Below are positions 13,355-17,492 of a stretch of DNA of 17,492 bases, piece by piece. Where the stretch lies: positions 1 to 17,492 of the forward strand of contig JBBIUE010000096.1 in assembly GCA_037440405.1 (NCBI GenBank). Reading direction: 5' to 3'. Under the pieces are notes generated by a model. It made no database searches. It was not told where the DNA came from and worked only from the letters and a program-made list of their open reading frames with translations. The stretch comes from JANMGV01 sp037440405. Lineage in GTDB: Bacteria > Planctomycetota > Planctomycetia > Pirellulales > Pirellulaceae. Position 1 is the stretch's first letter, and each line of letters begins with the position of its first letter. The translations under genes were made by a program, and so were the position numbers.

Positions 13355-16006
13355 ATGACGACGTCCCCGATGATGCGACAATACGAAGAAGCCAAGGCCG
13401 CGTGCGGCGATGCGATTCTCTTGTTTCGCATGGGTGACTTCTACGAATTGTTCTATGAAGACGCCAAGACCGTTGCTCGCGTCCTCGGCTTGACGCTGAC
13501 GAGCCGAGACAAGGGTGAGAATCCGATTCCGATGGCCGGATTCCCATTCCATCAGCTGGATGGCTATCTGGCAAAACTCATCCGCCAAGGGTTTCGCGTT
13601 GCCGTCTGCGAACAAGTTGAGGATCCCAAACTGGCGAAGGGGCTGGTTCGGCGCGAGATTCAACGGATCGTCACGGCGGGAACGTTGACTGAGGATGCAC
13701 TGCTCGACCCCCACGCCAGCAATTATCTGGCGGCGATCTGCTTGGATGCTTCGCGCGGCACCAAACCCAGCGAGAGGGCTGGAAATGAGTCGGCGGGGCT
13801 GGCCTGGGTCGACCTCTCGACGGGTCGATTCGAAGGTGGCGTCTTCAGCCGAAAGTCGCTCCCCGATCAGTTGGCTCGCATCGGTCCCACCGAGGTGTTG
13901 GTGCGCGAGGACCAAACCCCGATGGAACGACCGGACTCCTCGACGTGGACAGTAACGAAATTGCCTGCCTGGCAGTTCGGATTCGATGAAGCTCGACGAT
14001 TGCTCTGCGAACAATTTGGCGTTCGCGACCTCTCTGGGTTGGGTTGGGAAGAGGGAGACGCTTTGGCTTTGGCCGCTGCCGGAGCGATTCTGGCATATCT
14101 GAAAGAAACGCAGAAGACATCGCTGTCCCACATCACAAGTCTCACACCTGCGCGGGCGGGACATTTTTTGGAAATCGACTCCGCGACCCGACGATCACTT
14201 GAATTGACGCAGACCATGCGAACGGGTGGCCGAGACGGGACCCTGTTGAGCGTCATCGATCAAACCGTCACCGCGATGGGAGCACGGCGAGTTGCCTATT
14301 GGCTAACCGTCCCGCTCATTCAGCGTACTCAAATCGAAGCCAGGCTCGATGCTGTTCAGGAATTCGTTTCCGACGCGAAATGGCGCGATCAGATCCGGCA
14401 GCAGCTAAGGGAAGTCTTCGACCTCGAACGCTTGCTGGCCCGCATCGCAACGGGGCGAGCGAACCCGCGCGACCTCAAGAGCATTGCTCAAACATTGCGA
14501 CAGTTTCCGGGGATCGCGGAACGCTTGCAGGGGCGAAACAGCAGCAGAATTCAAGAACTTGCCAGTCAGTTTCAGTGCTGCGATGAACTCCGCATCGAAC
14601 TCGAACGAGCCCTCAATGACGACTGCCCGATCAACGTCCGCGACGGTGGTTTCATCCGTCCAGGATACGATCCCCAACTGGATGAGTTGCGGTCTCTGGC
14701 CAGCGGCGGGAAAGAATGGATCGCTCACTACCAGGCTGAACAGATCGAATCCACCGGAATTCCTAGTCTCAAAGTCGGATTCAATTCGGTCTTCGGCTAC
14801 TATCTGGAAGTGACCAACACCCATCGAGATAAGATTCCCGCGAACTTCATCCGCAAACAAACCTTGAAAAACGCTGAGCGATACATCACTCCCGAGCTGA
14901 AGGAATACGAGGAGAAAGTTCTCACGGCCGACGAGCAATCGAAGCAGTTGGAAGTCGAGATTTTCCAAAAGCTCCGAGGGGCTGTCTATGCTCAAACGAT
15001 CTCACTGCAGCGTTCGGCTGCCGTTCTATCCGAGCTCGACGCCTTGGCGGGTTTTGCGGAGCTGGCCGTGAAACGAAACTACGTTAGGCCTGTCATCACC
15101 GAGGAGCCGATTGTTGAAATCAGAGAGGGGCGTCACCCCGTCCTCGATCTGACAATGCCGCAGGGCGAATTCGTCCCGAATGACATCATGATCGGCAGCG
15201 AACACGGATGCGTGTTGTTGATCACCGGCCCGAACATGGCGGGGAAAAGCACCTACATTCGTCAGGTTGCCTTGCTGACGCTAATGGCTCAGTTGGGAAG
15301 CTTTGTTCCAGCGCGTCAAGCCACGGTGGGGATTGCCGATCGCATTTTTGCTCGCGTCGGAGCCAATGATGAACTATCTCGCGGTCAGAGCACCTTCATG
15401 GTGGAGATGGTGGAGACCGCGCGGATTCTCAATACGGCCACCCCGAACTCCTTGATTATCCTGGATGAAATCGGACGGGGAACAAGCACCTATGACGGGC
15501 TCAGTCTGGCTTGGGCCATCGTGGAGTTCCTACATGATACGGTTCGGGCCCGAACCCTTTTTGCAACGCATTATCACGAGCTGATCGAGTTGGAAAAATC
15601 GCTACCAGGCGTAAAGAACTACAACGTAGCGGTCAAGGAATGGAACGACGACGTGATTTTCTTGCACCGCATCGTGCGGGGAGGTGCGGATCGAAGCTAT
15701 GGCATCCAGGTCGCGCGGATGGCGGGCGTTCCCGCCTCGGTCAATGAGCGAGCCAAGGACATTTTGGCTCAACTCGAAGTCGACCATATCAACAAGTACG
15801 GCGAATCGAAAATCACGCCACCCAAGCGGAAGCCCAACGCGCCACTTCAACTCACCCTCTTTGAATGGAACGAGCATCCTCTCTTGGACAGAATCCGCAG
15901 TTTCGATCTCCACACCTCAACACCCCTTGAAGCCTTGCGGACGATTGAGCTCTGGCAACAAGAATTGCTGGGTTCCCCGCCCCAGCCTGACAAGCCGTTA
16001 ACTTGA
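13355..16006 (+). CDS. mutS: DNA mismatch repair protein MutS
   Basis: A full-length 883-residue MutS that recognises mismatches and small loops and recruits MutL. The mismatch-reading Phe-x-Glu motif is in GDFYELF (Phe29, Glu31). The connector, lever and clamp domains follow in order (about 120-550). The ATPase has the Walker A motif GPNMAGKS (625-632), Walker B LIILDEIGRGTSTYDG (700-715) with Asp704-Glu705, the segment ANDELSRGQSTFMVEM (670-685), and ATHYHEL (737-743). Near the C-terminus QLTLF (832-836) fits the beta-clamp-binding pentapeptide, followed by the usual helical tail. The ATG at 13355 was chosen because the family normally begins a few residues before PMMRQY; the ribosome binding site is poor. 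Coupling with nth is likely from the 40-base gap. No mutL is in the window. Confidence 0.97.
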   Translation: MTTSPMMRQYEEAKAACGDAILLFRMGDFYELFYEDAKTVARVLGLTLTSRDKGENPIPMAGFPFHQLDGYLAKLIRQGFRVAVCEQVEDPKLAKGLVRREIQRIVTAGTLTEDALLDPHASNYLAAICLDASRGTKPSERAGNESAGLAWVDLSTGRFEGGVFSRKSLPDQLARIGPTEVLVREDQTPMERPDSSTWTVTKLPAWQFGFDEARRLLCEQFGVRDLSGLGWEEGDALALAAAGAILAYLKETQKTSLSHITSLTPARAGHFLEIDSATRRSLELTQTMRTGGRDGTLLSVIDQTVTAMGARRVAYWLTVPLIQRTQIEARLDAVQEFVSDAKWRDQIRQQLREVFDLERLLARIATGRANPRDLKSIAQTLRQFPGIAERLQGRNSSRIQELASQFQCCDELRIELERALNDDCPINVRDGGFIRPGYDPQLDELRSLASGGKEWIAHYQAEQIESTGIPSLKVGFNSVFGYYLEVTNTHRDKIPANFIRKQTLKNAERYITPELKEYEEKVLTADEQSKQLEVEIFQKLRGAVYAQTISLQRSAAVLSELDALAGFAELAVKRNYVRPVITEEPIVEIREGRHPVLDLTMPQGEFVPNDIMIGSEHGCVLLITGPNMAGKSTYIRQVALLTLMAQLGSFVPARQATVGIADRIFARVGANDELSRGQSTFMVEMVETARILNTATPNSLIILDEIGRGTSTYDGLSLAWAIVEFLHDTVRARTLFATHYHELIELEKSLPGVKNYNVAVKEWNDDVIFLHRIVRGGADRSYGIQVARMAGVPASVNERAKDILAQLEVDHINKYGESKITPPKRKPNAPLQLTLFEWNEHPLLDRIRSFDLHTSTPLEALRTIELWQQELLGSPPQPDKPLT

Positions 16007-16252
16007 CAGGACGGAAACCTCGTACAGCAGGAAACGCAGGTTTCGCGATTGTGTTGTTTGATTGTTTTCTCGACAGAATTCCAAGCAGCTCGCGATCGAT
16101 CTGCGAGTAGAGCACAAACATGAATCGCGAGCGGAAGTGAAATCAAGAACGCCTTAGTCGCAGCGGTCCACACCTGTCGAAGGATGCTTGAATCCGGGCT
16201 ATTAGCAAACATACTAACGATACGTTTAGATTTACATGGAGTATGCTCAAGT
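16007..16252. other. Gap after mutS with two small hairpins
   Basis: GAAAC (16031-16035) and GTTTC (16040-16044) form a small stem followed by T-rich sequence, a possible weak terminator for the nth-mutS unit. CTCGC (16089-16093) and GCGAG (16103-16107) form a second stem. There is no strong promoter for the next gene and no coding potential that I trust. Confidence 0.35.
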
Positions 16253-17419
16253 ATGAACAAAGCCCCAGAAAAGTCATCAAATACATATGGTAGCCTACTT
16301 CGGCATGCAACCGGCGTTTCCTTGTTATGCTTTGTCGCAATCGTCGCTCAGTCTGCAGGGTTGGTGAGCGTTGTGAAATATGTTACCAGCCGTGAAGGAT
16401 GGGAAGCACAGAAGCAACAGTATTCGGCAGTAATCTCGGAATGGGAAGAAATGGCGATTGCGACGAATGCGAAGATCGAGGAGCAGAAAAAACGAGAGTT
16501 CTCCGCTGAACAGCAAAGAATTGCGGCTGAAAAGGAACTTGAGCGAACCTTGGAGAATTTGACACAAGCCAAGGGAGAACTGGATGCGATTGAGTTAGCA
16601 TCTCAGTCCGCGCTAGAGGTTCAGAGACGGTCTCAGGCTGAGGAACAAGTTACCCTTGCGAATATACAGGTGCTCAAAAAAGAGATGGCGGAACTCAGCA
16701 AGAAAAAAGCTGAGCTTGAGTTCAATATCGCTGAAACTGAGAAGGAGTTTTCCGAAGTAGAGGGAAGGGTTACGGCGAATCAAGCCACCATTGTCAGCCA
16801 GAACCGCGAATTGATTTCCAGTAATCAGAAGCTGTCGTTGATCGATGCTTCTCTAAAGTCCGCTAGAGACGAACTGAGGAGAACAAGCGACGAGCTCATG
16901 AAAGCCAACGAAGACTTAGCTGTCGCCTTAGCAGCAAAGAAAAATGCGATTGCCGCGACAGAATCCGCCACGACCCTAAAATCCGAAGTGGAAAACCTTA
17001 ATTCGCAGAAGGCAAAACTTTCTGGAGAGATAGATGCTCTTACTCGCCAGAAGCTCGATCTCGAAAAGGAAATTGCCACGTCTGACTCGCGAATGAGCGT
17101 CGCTAGGAGCAAGCTAGCCGACTATCTCGAGAAATGGAACAACCGCGACAATCTTAGTCGGGAAATCGACGAGCTCATGGACCGAGTGAAAAAGCTCAAG
17201 CAAACCGAAAATGATACCGTCTCGAACATTGCGAAAATGAACGACCAAGCGGTGAAACTCGAAACAAGGGTTAAGATACTCTCAGACGAGGTAAAAGCAT
17301 CAGAGGCACAATTAAAGGAGTTGAAAGATAAACAAAAGGAATTGCTCGAATCGTTGATGGAACTTCAGAGGCTGAAGAAGCAGGCAGAAGAACAACCCGC
17401 CCCTCCAAACGCAGACTAA
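16253..17419 (+). CDS. Membrane-anchored long coiled-coil protein
   Basis: A 388-residue protein with a short cytoplasmic N-terminus, one transmembrane helix (about 20-42, within HATGVSLLCFVAIVAQSAGL), and a single long coiled-coil region to about residue 378. There is no proline between residues 6 and 381, and the heptad-like Leu/Ile/Val pattern amid Glu/Lys/Gln/Ser is continuous. It ends in the short proline-rich tail QPAPPNAD. The likely topology places the coil in the periplasm or paryphoplasm. No enzyme domain is present. Structural, spacing or scaffold roles fit; similarity to SMC- or tropomyosin-like proteins would be compositional only. The start is the ATG at 16253; GGAG lies 11 bases upstream, a longer spacing than usual. 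The frame is open to 16184 without support. The gene stands alone and is followed by a terminator-like structure. Confidence 0.8.
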   Translation: MNKAPEKSSNTYGSLLRHATGVSLLCFVAIVAQSAGLVSVVKYVTSREGWEAQKQQYSAVISEWEEMAIATNAKIEEQKKREFSAEQQRIAAEKELERTLENLTQAKGELDAIELASQSALEVQRRSQAEEQVTLANIQVLKKEMAELSKKKAELEFNIAETEKEFSEVEGRVTANQATIVSQNRELISSNQKLSLIDASLKSARDELRRTSDELMKANEDLAVALAAKKNAIAATESATTLKSEVENLNSQKAKLSGEIDALTRQKLDLEKEIATSDSRMSVARSKLADYLEKWNNRDNLSREIDELMDRVKKLKQTENDTVSNIAKMNDQAVKLETRVKILSDEVKASEAQLKELKDKQKELLESLMELQRLKKQAEEQPAPPNAD

Positions 17420-17430
17420 TAAGGCAAGTC

Positions 17431-17490
17431 AACGCTCGGTAATTGATTACCGGATGGCGATAGCTGGAAGGGTATCGGTGAGCGTTTTTT
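17431..17490 (+). terminator. Branched intrinsic-terminator-like structure
   Basis: The outer stem AACGCTC (17431-17437) pairs with GAGCGTT (17480-17486), and the strand continues into a T-run (17485-17490). Two hairpins sit inside: GGTAAT/ATTACC (17438-17443 with 17446-17451, very tight two-base loop) and CGATA/TATCG (17458-17462 with 17473-17477). It begins 12 bases after the stop of the coiled-coil gene. Function as a terminator is inferred; the three-way shape is unusual for one. Confidence 0.55.
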
Positions 17491-17492
17491 GC

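Noticed and set aside
13301..14256. Long minus-strand open frames opposite the start of mutS
   Set aside because: Shadows of the mutS coding frame; MutS domain I motifs on the plus strand are decisive.

Overview
The window reads as bacterial chromosome, most probably a planctomycete of the Pirellula/Rhodopirellula type. This is inferred from short loosely packed operons, several lineage-style secreted proteins of unknown function, a di-haem peroxidase next to a secreted propeller protein, a tRNA without an encoded CCA, and REP-like intergenic palindromes. No phage, transposase, integrase or CRISPR array is visible.

Layout. 1-1001 (minus) is the N-terminal part of an alpha-glucan phosphorylase that runs off the left edge. 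It is divergent from an acyl-CoA-dehydrogenase-like protein (1273-2343). A tRNA-Phe(GAA) follows at 2607-2679. Next is a translationally coupled pair: an SGNH hydrolase (2762-3577) and an M28 metallopeptidase with a multi-pass membrane tail (3574-5268). RimI-type acetyltransferase (5466-5984, minus) is divergent from a di-haem peroxidase (6319-7332), which is followed by a secreted beta-propeller protein (7414-8442).

The most unusual part is 8443-11989. About 840 noncoding bases hold REP-like elements, a good sigma70-type promoter, three direct repeats at an exact 26-base period, and an 11-C homopolymer. The C tract lies just after a strong ribosome binding site with a triple ATG and just before a secreted protein gene (about 9352-10245). 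As written, the triple ATG is out of frame with that gene, and loss of one C would fuse them. This looks like a slippage-controlled (phase-variable) translation start, or else a homopolymer sequencing error. Two more genes of the cassette follow: an unknown protein (10479-11246), and, overlapping it by four bases, a secreted protein with four LTxxQ-like motifs in a duplicated arrangement (11243-11989).

The right side holds two matching hairpins (12056-12145), a small secreted protein on the minus strand (12208-12519), and a DNA repair pair: endonuclease III (12685-13314) and MutS (13355-16006). A membrane-anchored, almost entirely coiled-coil protein (16253-17419) comes last, closed by a branched terminator-like structure (17431-17490). 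Several gene starts were moved to downstream codons that have a Shine-Dalgarno sequence or a signal peptide; each case is explained in its entry.
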